Source: Streptomyces hayashii (GTDB lineage Bacteria; Actinomycetota; Actinomycetes; Streptomycetales; Streptomycetaceae). From it: a DNA stretch of 33,761 nt. The first letter of the stretch is position 1, and each line of letters begins with the position of its first letter. The DNA lies in assembly GCF_024539815.1 (NCBI RefSeq), contig NZ_JAHHIU010000150.1:1-33761 (forward strand). Reading direction: 5' to 3'. Of the stretch, positions 6,943 to 16,144 are shown piece after piece. The notes beneath the pieces are model-generated. The model was not told the origin of the DNA. It ran no database searches and saw only the letters and a program-made list of their open reading frames with translations. The translations under genes were made by a program, and so were the position numbers.

Positions 6943-9537
6943 CTACTCGGACGAGGGCGCCTCACCCTCGTCCGTGCCGGCGGGCGTGGCGGCGTCGGCG
7001 GTCTCGTCGACGGCGATGTCGCCGTCGACCTCCTCCGCCTCGCGCCCCGCCTCGGCGTTACGTGCGATGCCGACGACGGCATCGCGCTTGCCCAGGTTGA
7101 TCAGTTGGACGCCCATGGTGTCACGGCCCGTCTCCCTGATCTCGTTGACTCGCGTACGAATCACACCGCCGCCCAGCGTGATGGCGAGGATCTCGTCGGT
7201 CTCCTCGACCACCAGCGCGCCGACGAGAGAACCACGGTCCTCGACGATCTTGGCGGCCTTGATGCCGAGGCCGCCGCGACCTTGGACGCGGTACTCGTCG
7301 ACGGCGGTCCGCTTCGCGTACCCGCCGTCTGTGGCAGTGAACACGAACGTACCGGGTCGAACAACATTCATCGAGAGCAGCTGGTCTCCCTCGCGGAAGC
7401 TCATGCCCTTGACGCCCGAGGTCGCACGGCCCATGGGCCGCAGGCTTTCGTCCGTGGCGGTGAACCTGATCGACTGTGCCTTCTTGCTGATCAGAAGCAG
7501 ATCGTCGTCCGCCGACACGAGCTCGGCTCCGATCAGTTCGTCGTCGGAACCGTCCTCCGTCTCACGGAGGTTGATCGCGATGACGCCACCGGAACGCGGC
7601 GAATCGTAATCCTTCAGAGGCGTCTTCTTGACCAGCCCGCCCTTGGTGGCCAGGACCAGGTACGGCGCCACCTCGTAGGTGCGGATCGCGAGGATCTCGG
7701 CGATCGCCTCGTCCGGCTGGAAGGCCAGCAGGTTCGCGACGTGCTGGCCGCGCGCGTCCCGCCCGGCGTCGGGCAGCTCGTAGGCCTTGGCCCGGTAGAC
7801 GCGGCCCTTGTTCGTGAAGAAGAGCAGCCAGTGGTGCGTGGTGGAGACGAAGAAGTGGTCGACGATGTCGTCTTCCTTCAGCTTCGCGCCGCGCACGCCC
7901 TTGCCGCCGCGCTTCTGGGCGCGGTAGTCGTCCGTCTTGGTGCGCTTGACGTAGCCCCCGCGCGTGACGGTGACGACGATGTCCTCCTCGGCGATGAGGT
8001 CCTCGATGGACATGTCACCGTCGTAGGGCACCAGCATCGTCTTGCGGTCGTCGCCGTACTTCTCGACGATCGCGGCCAGCTCCTCGCTGACGATGCCGCG
8101 CTGGCGCACCGGGGACGCCAGGATCGCGTTGTACTCGGTGATCTTCGCCTGGAGCTCGTCGTGCTCCTGGATGATCTTCTGGCGCTCCAGGGCGGCCAGT
8201 CGGCGCAGCTGCATCTCAAGGATGGCGTTGGCCTGGATCTCGTCGATCTCCAGGAGCTGCATCAGGCCCGTGCGCGCGATGTCGACCGTGTCGCTGCGCC
8301 GGATCAGCGCGATGACCTCGTCGATGGCGTCCAGGGCCTTCAGCAGGCCGCGCAGGATGTGCGCCCGCTCCTCGGCCTTGCGCAGCCGGAAGCGCGTACG
8401 GCGGACGATGACCTCGATCTGGTGCGTCACCCAGTGGCGGATGAACGCGTCCAGGGACAGGGTGCGCGGAACGCCGTCGACGAGCGCCAGCATGTTGGCG
8501 CCGAAGTTCGTCTGCAGGTCCGTGTGCTTGTACAGGTTGTTCAGGACGACCTTGGCGACCGCGTCCCTCTTGAGGACGATGACCAGACGCTGGCCCGTGC
8601 GCGACGACGTCTCGTCGCGGACGTCCGCGATGCCGCCGACCTTGCCGTCCTTCACCAGGTCGGCGATCTTCTGTGCGAGGTTGTCCGGGTTGACCTGGTA
8701 GGGCAGTTCGGTGACCACCAGGCACTGGCGGTTCTGGATCTCCTCGACCGCGACGACGGCCCGCATGGTGATCGAGCCGCGGCCCGTGCGGTACGCCTCC
8801 TCGATGCCCTTGCGGCCCACGACGAGCGCGCCGGTCGGGAAGTCGGGGCCCTTGATGCGCTCCATGAGCGCGTCCAGGAGCTCCTCGTGCGAGGCCTCCG
8901 GGTTCTCCAGGTACCACTGGGCGCCGGACGCGACCTCACGCAGGTTGTGCGAGGGGATGTTCGTCGCCATGCCGACCGCGATACCGGCCGAGCCGTTGAT
9001 CAGCAGGTTCGGGAAACGGGCCGGCAGGACGGTCGGCTCCTTGGAGCGGCCGTCGTAGTTGTCCGTGAAGTCGACGGTCTCCTCGTCGATGTCGCGGACC
9101 ATCTCCATCGACAGCGGCGCCATCTTGCACTCGGTGTACCGCATGGCCGCCGCCGGGTCGTTGCCCGGCGAGCCGAAGTTGCCGTTGGAGTCCACGAGCG
9201 GCATGCGCATCGACCACGGCTGGGCGAGCCGCACCAGGGCGTCGTAGATCGAACTGTCGCCGTGCGGGTGGTAGTTGCCCATGACGTCGCCGACGACGCG
9301 AGCGCACTTGTAGAAGCCGCGCTCGGGCCGGTAGCCGCCGTCGTACATCGCGTACAGGACGCGACGGTGGACGGGCTTGAGGCCGTCGCGGACGTCCGGC
9401 AGGGCGCGCGAGACGATGACGGACATCGCGTAGTCGAGGTACGAGCGCTGCATCTCCGTCTCAAGCCCGACGGGCTCGATGCGCATGGCGATGTCGCCGC
9501 CCTCTTCAGGGGTGACGGGAGTGTTCTCGTCGGTCAT
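6943..9537 (-). CDS. gyrA: DNA gyrase subunit A
   Basis: This 864-residue protein is the breakage-reunion subunit of gyrase, which introduces negative supercoils together with GyrB. The catalytic tyrosine is Y134 in AMRYTECK. The quinolone-determining region reads HPHGDSSIYDALVRLAQ with Ser95 and Asp99 at the positions of E. coli Ser83 and Asp87, so the usual resistance substitutions are absent. The DNA-wrapping GyrA box is present as QKRGGKG, followed by the beta-propeller C-terminal domain and an acidic tail (ETADAATPAGTDEGE). Length is normal for Streptomyces. It follows gyrB with a 42-base gap and precedes the DUF3566 gene by 18 bases, forming one operon. Confidence 0.98.
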   Translation of the reverse strand: MTDENTPVTPEEGGDIAMRIEPVGLETEMQRSYLDYAMSVIVSRALPDVRDGLKPVHRRVLYAMYDGGYRPERGFYKCARVVGDVMGNYHPHGDSSIYDALVRLAQPWSMRMPLVDSNGNFGSPGNDPAAAMRYTECKMAPLSMEMVRDIDEETVDFTDNYDGRSKEPTVLPARFPNLLINGSAGIAVGMATNIPSHNLREVASGAQWYLENPEASHEELLDALMERIKGPDFPTGALVVGRKGIEEAYRTGRGSITMRAVVAVEEIQNRQCLVVTELPYQVNPDNLAQKIADLVKDGKVGGIADVRDETSSRTGQRLVIVLKRDAVAKVVLNNLYKHTDLQTNFGANMLALVDGVPRTLSLDAFIRHWVTHQIEVIVRRTRFRLRKAEERAHILRGLLKALDAIDEVIALIRRSDTVDIARTGLMQLLEIDEIQANAILEMQLRRLAALERQKIIQEHDELQAKITEYNAILASPVRQRGIVSEELAAIVEKYGDDRKTMLVPYDGDMSIEDLIAEEDIVVTVTRGGYVKRTKTDDYRAQKRGGKGVRGAKLKEDDIVDHFFVSTTHHWLLFFTNKGRVYRAKAYELPDAGRDARGQHVANLLAFQPDEAIAEILAIRTYEVAPYLVLATKGGLVKKTPLKDYDSPRSGGVIAINLRETEDGSDDELIGAELVSADDDLLLISKKAQSIRFTATDESLRPMGRATSGVKGMSFREGDQLLSMNVVRPGTFVFTATDGGYAKRTAVDEYRVQGRGGLGIKAAKIVEDRGSLVGALVVEETDEILAITLGGGVIRTRVNEIRETGRDTMGVQLINLGKRDAVVGIARNAEAGREAEEVDGDIAVDETADAATPAGTDEGEAPSSE

Positions 9538-9579
9538 TGCTGGTGGGGATCCTTCCTGATGCGGTCAGCTGAGACCGAC

Positions 9580-11643
9580 TCAGATGTCGAGGAAGCGGAC
9601 GTCCTTGGCGTTGCGCTGGATGAAGGCGCGGCGCGCCTCGACGTCCTCGCCCATGAGGACCGAGAACAGGTCGTCGGCCTGGGCGGCGTCGTCGAGGGTG
9701 ACCTGGCCGAGGACGCGGTGCTCCTGGTCCATCGTGGTGACGCGCAGTTCCTCGGCGTTCATCTCGCCGAGGCCCTTGAAGCGCTGGATCGAGTCCTCGC
9801 GCACCCGCTTGCCGCGCTGGCGGCCCATCTCGATCAGCGCGTCGCGCTCGCGGTCGGAGTACGCGTACTCGATGTCGTCCCGGCCCCACTTGATCTTGTA
9901 GAGCGGCGGACGGGAGAGGTACACGTGTCCGGCCTCGACCAGCGGCCGCATGAAGCGGAACAGGAAGGTCAGCAGCAGGGTGGAGATGTGCTGGCCGTCG
10001 ACGTCGGCGTCCGCCATCAGGATGATCTTGTGATAGCGCAGCTTCTCGATGTCGAAGTCCTCGTGCACGCCCGTGCCGAAGGCGGAGATCAGCGCCTGGA
10101 TCTCCTGGTTCTGCAGGATCTTGTCGATCCGCGCCTTCTCGACGTTGAGGATCTTGCCCCGGATCGGGAGGATCGCCTGGTACTGCGGGTTGCGGCCGGA
10201 CTTGGCCGAACCGCCGGCGGAGTCGCCCTCGACGATGAAGATCTCGCACTTGGTGGGGTCGTTCGACTGGCAGTCGGAGAGCTTGCCCGGCAGCGACGCC
10301 GACTCCAGCAGCCCCTTGCGGCGCGTCAGGTCCCGGGCCTTGCGGGCCGCCACGCGCGCGGTGGCCGCCTGGATGCCCTTGCGGACGATGTCCGCCGCCT
10401 CGACCGGGTTGCGGTCCAGCCAGTCGTTGAGGTGCTCGTAGACGGCCTTCTGGACGAAGGTCTTGGCCTCCGTGTTGCCCAGCTTGGTCTTCGTCTGGCC
10501 CTCGAACTGCGGCTCGCTCAGCTTCACCGAGATGATCGCCGTCAGACCCTCGCGGATGTCGTCGCCCGTGAGGTTGTCGTCCTTCTCGCGCAGCAGCTTC
10601 TTGTCGCGCGCGTACTTGTTCACCAGGTTGGTCAGCGCCGCACGGAAGCCCTCCTCGTGCGTGCCGCCCTCATGCGTGTGGATGATGTTGGCGAAGGAGT
10701 ACACGCCCTCGCTGTAACCGCTGTTCCACTGCATGGCGACCTCAAGGGACAGGCTCTTGTCCTTGTCCTCGGCCTCCAGGTCGATGACCGTCGGGTGCAC
10801 CGCTTCGCCCTTGCGGGAGTTGAGGTACTTCACGAAGTCGACGATGCCGCCCTCGTAGTGGTACGTGACGGTCTTGACCTCGTCCTTCTCGTCCGCACCC
10901 GCCTCGTCCGCACCGGCGGTGGCCTTCGCCGACTCGCGCTCGTCGGTGAGCTTGATCGTCAGGCCCTTGTTGAGGAACGCCATCTCCTGGAAACGCCGCG
11001 ACAGCGTCTCGAAGGAGTACTCGGTCGTCTCGAAGATGTCGGCGTCGGCCCAGAAGGTGACCGCCGTCCCGGTGTCCTCGATGGCCTCGTGCTTGGCCAG
11101 CGGCGCCGTGGGGACGCCCATCTTGTAGTCCTGCGTCCAGCGATGGCCGTCGGTCCTGACCTCGACGGCGACCTTGCTCGACAGGGCGTTGACGACGGAG
11201 ACGCCGACGCCGTGCAGACCGCCGGAGACCGCGTAGCCGCCGCCGCCGAACTTGCCGCCCGCGTGCAGCACGGTCAGCACGACCTCAAGGGCCGGCTTGC
11301 CCTCGGAGGCGACGATGCCCACCGGGATGCCGCGGCCGTTGTCGGTGACCCGTACGCCGCCGTCGGCCAGGATCGTCACGTCGATGGTGTCCGCGTGCCC
11401 GGCCAGCGCCTCGTCGACCGAGTTGTCGACGACCTCGTACACGAGGTGGTGCAGACCGCGCTCACCGGTCGAACCGATGTACATACCGGGTCGCTTGCGG
11501 ACGGCGTCCAGGCCCTCGAGGACGGTAATGGCGCTGGCGTCGTACGAGGCGGTGACCTCGTGGCCCGACGAGGCAGGTGCCTCGCTCTTCGCGCCGGCGT
11601 CGGTGGACGGGATGTTCTCGTTGGGGTTGCCGGAATCGGCCAC
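9580..11643 (-). CDS. gyrB: DNA gyrase subunit B
   Basis: The ATPase subunit of gyrase, 687 residues from the GTG at 11643, where the protein reads VADSGNPNEN; AAAGGG lies upstream. An upstream in-frame ATG at 11763 would add 40 residues (REKLSNADQGLPTQH and so on) that overlap the likely promoter area, so I reject it. A GHKL ATPase domain is visible (VVDNSVDEAL, DNGRGIPVG, GGLHGVGVSVVNAL), then the transducer, then the TOPRIM domain (VEGDSAGGSAKSGRN and DADVDGQH) and the C-terminal GyrA-contact region ending DVRFLDI. It is the first gene of a gyrB-gyrA-DUF3566 operon. In streptomycetes this gene is typically induced when supercoiling falls; I could identify only a candidate -10. Confidence 0.98.
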   Translation of the reverse strand: MADSGNPNENIPSTDAGAKSEAPASSGHEVTASYDASAITVLEGLDAVRKRPGMYIGSTGERGLHHLVYEVVDNSVDEALAGHADTIDVTILADGGVRVTDNGRGIPVGIVASEGKPALEVVLTVLHAGGKFGGGGYAVSGGLHGVGVSVVNALSSKVAVEVRTDGHRWTQDYKMGVPTAPLAKHEAIEDTGTAVTFWADADIFETTEYSFETLSRRFQEMAFLNKGLTIKLTDERESAKATAGADEAGADEKDEVKTVTYHYEGGIVDFVKYLNSRKGEAVHPTVIDLEAEDKDKSLSLEVAMQWNSGYSEGVYSFANIIHTHEGGTHEEGFRAALTNLVNKYARDKKLLREKDDNLTGDDIREGLTAIISVKLSEPQFEGQTKTKLGNTEAKTFVQKAVYEHLNDWLDRNPVEAADIVRKGIQAATARVAARKARDLTRRKGLLESASLPGKLSDCQSNDPTKCEIFIVEGDSAGGSAKSGRNPQYQAILPIRGKILNVEKARIDKILQNQEIQALISAFGTGVHEDFDIEKLRYHKIILMADADVDGQHISTLLLTFLFRFMRPLVEAGHVYLSRPPLYKIKWGRDDIEYAYSDRERDALIEMGRQRGKRVREDSIQRFKGLGEMNAEELRVTTMDQEHRVLGQVTLDDAAQADDLFSVLMGEDVEARRAFIQRNAKDVRFLDI

Positions 11644-11785
11644 GAAGCGCCCTTTCTGGCACAGCACCAGCCAGGCTCGTCGGCGGGTTGCCGGAGCGGC
11701 TGCGGCATGTTGCGTTGGTAAGCCTTGATCAGCGTTGCTCAGCTTTTCCCGGGCGGTCCCCACGTTCGGGGCGGGATTAGCTTCC

Positions 11786-11791
11786 AGTCTA
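11786..11791 (-). promoter_or_regulatory. Candidate -10 element of gyrB
   Basis: TAGACT on the minus strand fits the TANNNT -10 pattern, about 145 bases before the GTG. No convincing -35 lies 16-19 bases upstream, as is common for supercoiling-sensitive gyrase promoters. TACCGG repeats surround it. Confidence 0.35.
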
Positions 11792-11982
11792 CCGGTAGCA
11801 CTGACACTGATGGGGGTTTGCCGGTACCTGAGTCCGCATGTGCCGCCCTCAACCGGTCTCTTCCGGGTCCCGATATGCGGAAGGGGGCTCCAAGAGGCTC
11901 ACGGAGGCACTCAGCGCTTCCAGGTGTCAACCCTTGGCTACTTGGGAGTCAGGTCCCGATTCGCACTCGCACGCGGACGCGC

Positions 11983-12021
11983 GAAAAGAAGGCCGGGCCG
12001 TCCCCACGGGACCACCCGGCC
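11983..12021 (-). terminator. Intrinsic terminator of the recF-dciA unit
   Basis: On the minus strand, GGCCGGG pairs with CCCGGCC, and an inner TCCC/GGGA closes over GTG. TTCTTTTCGC follows. It begins 21 bases past the dciA stop. Confidence 0.85.
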
Positions 12022-12041
12022 GCACTGAGACGTGATGCACG

Positions 12042-12578
12042 TCACCCGTAGGTGTCGCCGGGACCGGTGCTTCCAGGGGCCCTCAGGGGGCCGTAGCGAC
12101 GCTGGGGACCACCGGGGCCGAGGACCTTGATCACCCGCACCGTGCCGTGCCCCAGGTCCTCGTTGAGCCGCGCCACGAGCGTCGGGGCGAGCAGCCGCAG
12201 GTTCGTCGCCCACGCCGTGGAATCGCAGCGCACGATCAGCGCCCGCTCCTCCTCGTCGTACCTCTCCGGCACACAGTGCTTGGCCACGTCCTCGCCGACG
12301 ATCTGCGGCCACCGGCCCATCACACCGCCCACCGCGGCCGGCGCCTCCCAGCCCCGCTCGGTGAGCAGCCGGTTGATCGCGGCGCCCAGCGCCAGCGGGT
12401 CGCGGCCGTCCGCCCCCGCGCCGGAGCGCAGGCCGCCCCCGCGCCGGGCCTGCTTCTTCTGCTGCGCCGCGTCCCCCCGCGCGCGTGCCTGCTCCCGCGC
12501 CGCCCTGAGCGCCACGCGCGCGAGATCGACGCCGGACGGCTCCGGCACCCGCTTCGGAGCCGGCTCCTCGCCGCTCAT
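12042..12578 (-). CDS. dciA: DciA family (DUF721) helicase-loading protein
   Basis: A 178-residue protein whose start overlaps the recF stop by four bases (ATGA), so translation is coupled. The N-terminal 60 residues are basic and low complexity (AREQARARGDAAQQKKQARR). The C-terminal domain from about residue 60 (DPLALGAAINRLLTERGWE, then GRWPQIVGEDVAKHCVPERYDEE, then LIVRCDSTAWATNLRLL) is the DUF721/DciA fold. DciA proteins bind the replicative helicase DnaB and support its loading in bacteria that lack DnaC or DnaI, including the Rv0004 homologue of mycobacteria. Location directly in the dnaN-recF block supports that role. Confidence 0.9.
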   Translation of the reverse strand: MSGEEPAPKRVPEPSGVDLARVALRAAREQARARGDAAQQKKQARRGGGLRSGAGADGRDPLALGAAINRLLTERGWEAPAAVGGVMGRWPQIVGEDVAKHCVPERYDEEERALIVRCDSTAWATNLRLLAPTLVARLNEDLGHGTVRVIKVLGPGGPQRRYGPLRAPGSTGPGDTYG

Positions 12579-13696
12579 ACGCGCTCCACCGCCCCCTCGG
12601 ACACGGCGTACCGCGCCCCCGCGAGCACACCCGGCACGTCGTCCTCGACCGCGGCCGTCACCAGCACCTGCTCGCCGGGCGCCACCAGCTCCGCCAACCG
12701 CTCCCTGCGACGGGCGTCCAGTTCGGCGAAGACGTCGTCCAGGACCAGCACCGGCTCGTTGCCCTCCGCCCGCAGCAGGTCGTACGAGGCCAGCCGCAAC
12801 GCCAGCGCGTACGACCAGGACTCCCCGTGCGAGGCGTACCCCTTGGCGGGCAGCTGACCCAGCTTGAGCGTCAGATCGTCCCGATGCGGCCCCACGAGCG
12901 TCACGCCCCGCTCGATCTCCTGCTTGCGCGCCTCCGCGAGCGCCGCCGTCAACTGTTCGCAGAGACCCTCACGCGTGTGCGCCTCACCCGGCGCGGACGG
13001 CTTGTACTCCAGGGCCACGGGACCGCCGCCCGGCGCGAGCTGCTCGTACGCCTTGTCGGCGAGCGGCTGGATCGCGGCCACCAGGTCGAGCCGCTGGGCG
13101 AGCAACTCCGCGCCCACGCGCGCGAGATGCTGGTCCCACACGTCCAGCGTGGACAGGTCCATGGAACGGCCGCCGTGCCGGCGGGCCAGCGCCGCCGACT
13201 TGAGCAGCGTGTTGCGCTGCTTGAGCACCCGTTCGTAGTCCGAGCGCACCCCCGCCATCCGCGGAGAGCGCGCCGTGATCAGCTCGTCGAGGAACCTGCG
13301 CCGCTCACCGGGATCGCCCTTGACCAGCGCGAGGTCCTCGGGCGCGAACAGCACCGTCCGTACGATGCCCAGCACGTCACGCGGCTTGACCTGCGAAGAC
13401 CGGTTGATGCGAGCCCGGTTGGCCCGGCCCGGGTTCAGCTCCAGTTCGATCAGCTGCTGCCGCTCGCCCTGTCTGACCTGCGCCCGCACGATCGCACGGT
13501 CGGCGCCCAGCCGCACCAGGGGCGCGTCCGAGGCGACCCGGTGGCTGCCGAGGGTCGCGAGATAGCCCACGGCCTCGACGAGGTTGGTCTTGCCCTGCCC
13601 GTTGGGGCCCACGAACGCGGTGACGCCCGGGTCGAGCGGGACCTCGACCCGGGCGTACGAGCGGAAGTCGGCCAGCGACAGATGCGTGACGTGCAT
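12575..13696 (-). CDS. recF: DNA replication and repair protein RecF
   Basis: A 373-residue SMC-like ATPase that acts at gaps with RecO/RecR to load RecA. The N-terminal MHVTHLSLADFRSYARVEV is typical of RecF, Walker A is GPNGQGKTN near residue 30, and the C-terminal Walker B and D-loop read VLVLDDVFAELDARRR. The ABC-signature region holds SHGESWSYALALRLAS. The ATG at 13696 follows a GGGGGAGG tract. The gene is translationally coupled to dciA. The 52-base gap upstream contains two DnaA-box-like nonamers. Confidence 0.97.
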   Translation of the reverse strand: MHVTHLSLADFRSYARVEVPLDPGVTAFVGPNGQGKTNLVEAVGYLATLGSHRVASDAPLVRLGADRAIVRAQVRQGERQQLIELELNPGRANRARINRSSQVKPRDVLGIVRTVLFAPEDLALVKGDPGERRRFLDELITARSPRMAGVRSDYERVLKQRNTLLKSAALARRHGGRSMDLSTLDVWDQHLARVGAELLAQRLDLVAAIQPLADKAYEQLAPGGGPVALEYKPSAPGEAHTREGLCEQLTAALAEARKQEIERGVTLVGPHRDDLTLKLGQLPAKGYASHGESWSYALALRLASYDLLRAEGNEPVLVLDDVFAELDARRRERLAELVAPGEQVLVTAAVEDDVPGVLAGARYAVSEGAVERV

Positions 13697-13748
13697 GGTC
13701 GTGTCCCGACCTCCCCCAGCGTTGTGGATCGCGGGGCGACCCTGTGGA

Positions 13749-14624
13749 TTACTTCTTCTCGACCGCGTGGCCGCCGAACTGGTTGCGCAGCGCCGCGATC
13801 ATCTTCATCTGCGGCGAGTCGTCCTGGCGGGAGGCGAACCGCGCGAACAGCGAGGCCGTGATCGCGGGCAGCGGCACGGCGTTGTCGATGGCCGCCTCGA
13901 CCGTCCACCGGCCCTCGCCGGAGTCCTGGGCGAAGCCGCGCAGCCTGTCCAGGTGCTCGTCCTCGTCGAGGGCGTTGACGGCCAGGTCCAGCAGCCAGGA
14001 ACGGATGACCGTGCCCTCCTGCCAGGAGCGGAAGACCTCGCGCACGTCCGTGACCGAGTCGACCTTCTCCAGCAGCTCCCAGCCCTCGGCGTAGGCCTGC
14101 ATCATGGCGTACTCGATGCCGTTGTGGACCATCTTGGCGAAGTGGCCGGCGCCGACCTTGCCGGCGTGCACCGCACCGAAGTCCCCCTCGGGCTTGAGCG
14201 CGTCGAAGACCGGCTGCACCGCGGCGACGTGCTCCGCCTCGCCGCCGTACATCAGCGCGTAGCCGTTCTCCAGGCCCCAGACGCCGCCTGAGACGCCGCA
14301 GTCGACGAACCCGATGCCCTTGGCGGCGAGCTCCTCGGCGTGCTTCTCGTCGTCCGTCCAGCGGGAGTTGCCGCCGTCGACGACGACGTCGCCCGGCTCC
14401 AGCAGCTCGGCGAGTTCGTCGACGGTCGACTGCGTGGCGGCGCCGGCCGGGACCATCACCCAGACCACGCGCGGCCCCTTGAGCTTGCCCACAAGCTCTT
14501 CGAGGCTGTGGACGTCGGCGAGGTCCGGGTTGCGGTCGTATCCGACGACGGTGTGGCCGGCGCGGCGGATCCGCTCGCGCATGTTGCCGCCCATCTTGCC
14601 GAGGCCGACGAGACCGAGCTCCAT
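13749..14624 (-). CDS. gnd: 6-phosphogluconate dehydrogenase, short decarboxylating type
   Basis: A 291-residue enzyme converting 6-phosphogluconate to ribulose 5-phosphate and CO2 in the cytoplasmic pentose phosphate pathway. The Rossmann motif is GLVGLGKMGGNM at the N-terminus. The signature DCGVSGGVWGLENGYALMYGG and the catalytic lysine/asparagine region KVGAGHFAKMVHNGIEYAMM are intact. At about 290 residues it belongs to the short (GntZ/YqeC-like) class rather than the 470-residue class. The cofactor preference (NAD or NADP) cannot be read with certainty. AAGGAAC precedes the ATG. Its placement between dnaN and recF is a Streptomyces peculiarity; two consensus-like DnaA boxes lie in its upstream region. 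Confidence 0.93.
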   Translation of the reverse strand: MELGLVGLGKMGGNMRERIRRAGHTVVGYDRNPDLADVHSLEELVGKLKGPRVVWVMVPAGAATQSTVDELAELLEPGDVVVDGGNSRWTDDEKHAEELAAKGIGFVDCGVSGGVWGLENGYALMYGGEAEHVAAVQPVFDALKPEGDFGAVHAGKVGAGHFAKMVHNGIEYAMMQAYAEGWELLEKVDSVTDVREVFRSWQEGTVIRSWLLDLAVNALDEDEHLDRLRGFAQDSGEGRWTVEAAIDNAVPLPAITASLFARFASRQDDSPQMKMIAALRNQFGGHAVEKK

Positions 14625-14760
14625 CAGTTGTTCCTTAGGTCGCTGTGTGGCGTGTGAGGCACCTGGTGCCCACGTCCGACCCTAAACCCGGATCGTCACG
14701 CACACCTGTGGGCATACGCGCTCAGACGTACCACCCGCCCCGCCGCTCTCACCTGCGGCT

Positions 14761-14803
14761 TCGTCCACAACCCGTGGACCCCTGGACCACAGCCTGTGGA
14801 CGA
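14761..14803. promoter_or_regulatory. Pair of opposed DnaA boxes between dnaN and gnd
   Basis: TCGTCCACA at 14761-14769 and the same nonamer inverted at 14795-14803 (read TGTGGACGA on the plus strand) flank weaker GTGGAC and GGACCAC matches. Each differs from the Streptomyces consensus TTGTCCACA at one position. The pair sits about 140 bases upstream of gnd and past the dnaN stop. Confidence 0.65.
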
Positions 14804-14832
14804 TCTCCGACGCCGACCCGACGCGGTGCGGA

Positions 14833-15963
14833 TCAGCCGCTGAGCCGCACCGGCATGATCAGGTACTTGTAGGCGTCGTCCGCCTCCGCGTCCAGCGCCG
14901 GCCTGCCGCTGAGCAGCGCGGGCTTGGTGGACGTCGTGAAGGACAGCTGGGCGACGGGAGAGTCGATGGCGCTCAGGCCGTCCAGCAGGAAGGTCGGGTT
15001 GAAGGCGATCGAGATGTCGTCGCCCTCCAGCTGCGCGTCGACCCTCTCCACAGCCTGTGCGTCGTCACTGGAGCCGGCCTCCAGGATGAGCACGCCCTGC
15101 TCGAAGCTGAGCCGCACCGGGGTGTTGCGCTCGGCGACCAGGGCCACGCGCTTGACGGCCTCCACGAAGGGGGCGGTCTCGATCACGGCGACGGAGTTGA
15201 ACTCGGTCGGGAACAGCGTGCGGTACTTCGGGAGGTCGCCCTCCAGGAGGCGGGTCGTCGTACGCCGGCCCGCGCCCTCGAAGCCGATCAGGCCCTCGCC
15301 CGAGCCGCCGCCGGACAGCGCCAGGATGACGCTGTCGCCGCTCGTGAGCGCCTTGGCGGTGTCCAGGAGCGTCTTGGCGGGCACCAGGGCGACAGCGGAG
15401 GCATCCGGGTTCTCCGGCTTCCACAGGAACTCGCGGACCGCGAAGCGGTAGCGGTCGGTGGAGGCCAGCGTGACGGTGTCGCCCTCGATCTCGATGCGCA
15501 CGCCGGTGAGCACGGGCAGCGTGTCGTCACGGCCGGCGGCGATGGCGACCTGGGCGGCCGCGGAGGCGAAGACGTCGCCGGGGACGGTGCCCGTCGCGTT
15601 CGGCATCTGCGGCAGCGACGGGTACTCCTCCACGGGCAGGGTGTGGAGGGTGAAGCGCGAGGAGCCGCAGACCACGGTCGCTCGTACACCGTCTGTGGAG
15701 ATCTCCACCGGACGGTTGGGGAGGGCGCGGCAGATGTCCGCGAGCAGGCGGCCCGAGACGAGGACGGTGCCCTCCTCCTCGACCTCGGTCTCCACGGAGA
15801 CCCGTGCGGAGACCTCGTAGTCGAAGCTCGACAGGCTCAGCTGGCCGTCCTCGGCCTTCAGCAGCAGGCCGGCGAGGACAGGCGCCGGAGGACGGGCCGG
15901 GAGGCTGCGTGCCGCCCAGGCCACGGCCTCCGCGAGTACGTCGCGTTCCACCCGGATCTTCAC
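14833..15963 (-). CDS. dnaN: DNA polymerase III beta subunit (sliding clamp)
   Basis: A 376-residue clamp starting at the GTG at 15963 (VKIRVERDVLAEAV), with AGGAGG upstream. The longer in-frame ATG at 16077 adds a basic Gln/Arg-rich leader lying in the origin flank and is rejected. The three repeated clamp domains are recognisable: LLLKAEDGQLSLSSFDYE; PVLTGVRIEIEGDTVTLAST; and VLILEAGSSDDAQAVERV, with the C-terminal YKYLIMPVRLSG. It encircles DNA as a dimer and tethers the polymerase. It reads away from oriC. Confidence 0.98.
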   Translation of the reverse strand: MKIRVERDVLAEAVAWAARSLPARPPAPVLAGLLLKAEDGQLSLSSFDYEVSARVSVETEVEEEGTVLVSGRLLADICRALPNRPVEISTDGVRATVVCGSSRFTLHTLPVEEYPSLPQMPNATGTVPGDVFASAAAQVAIAAGRDDTLPVLTGVRIEIEGDTVTLASTDRYRFAVREFLWKPENPDASAVALVPAKTLLDTAKALTSGDSVILALSGGGSGEGLIGFEGAGRRTTTRLLEGDLPKYRTLFPTEFNSVAVIETAPFVEAVKRVALVAERNTPVRLSFEQGVLILEAGSSDDAQAVERVDAQLEGDDISIAFNPTFLLDGLSAIDSPVAQLSFTTSTKPALLSGRPALDAEADDAYKYLIMPVRLSG

Positions 15964-16144
15964 TCTTGCCGCCTCCTGCTGTTGCCGGCGCTTCTCGCCC
16001 TGCCTGGCCTTCGTCGTCTGTCTCGGTGTGGTCGGCCCCGGTGAGGGGAAGGACCATCGGGGACCAGTCTGACGCACCGCACTGTCAGTCGGTGCCTCTC
16101 GGGGTCAAGTCGTGACGAGGGGCAGCCGGCCGCCGAACAGCGAG

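Larger units (their letters stand above)
11644..12041. other. Intergenic region between dciA and gyrB
   Basis: These 398 bases contain the dciA terminator (11983-12021), the candidate gyrB -10 (11786-11791) and a weak inverted repeat CTTCCG...CGGAAG (11860-11865 and 11878-11883). Short open frames on either strand have no plausible start context and look like chance. Confidence 0.5.

Noticed and set aside
6268..11721. An 1817-codon open frame on the plus strand, antisense to DUF3566, gyrA and gyrB
   Set aside because: It is a shadow of high third-position GC in the real minus-strand genes; its translation is Val/Asp/Arg/Leu-rich low-complexity text with no domain, and gyrA and gyrB are unmistakable on the other strand.
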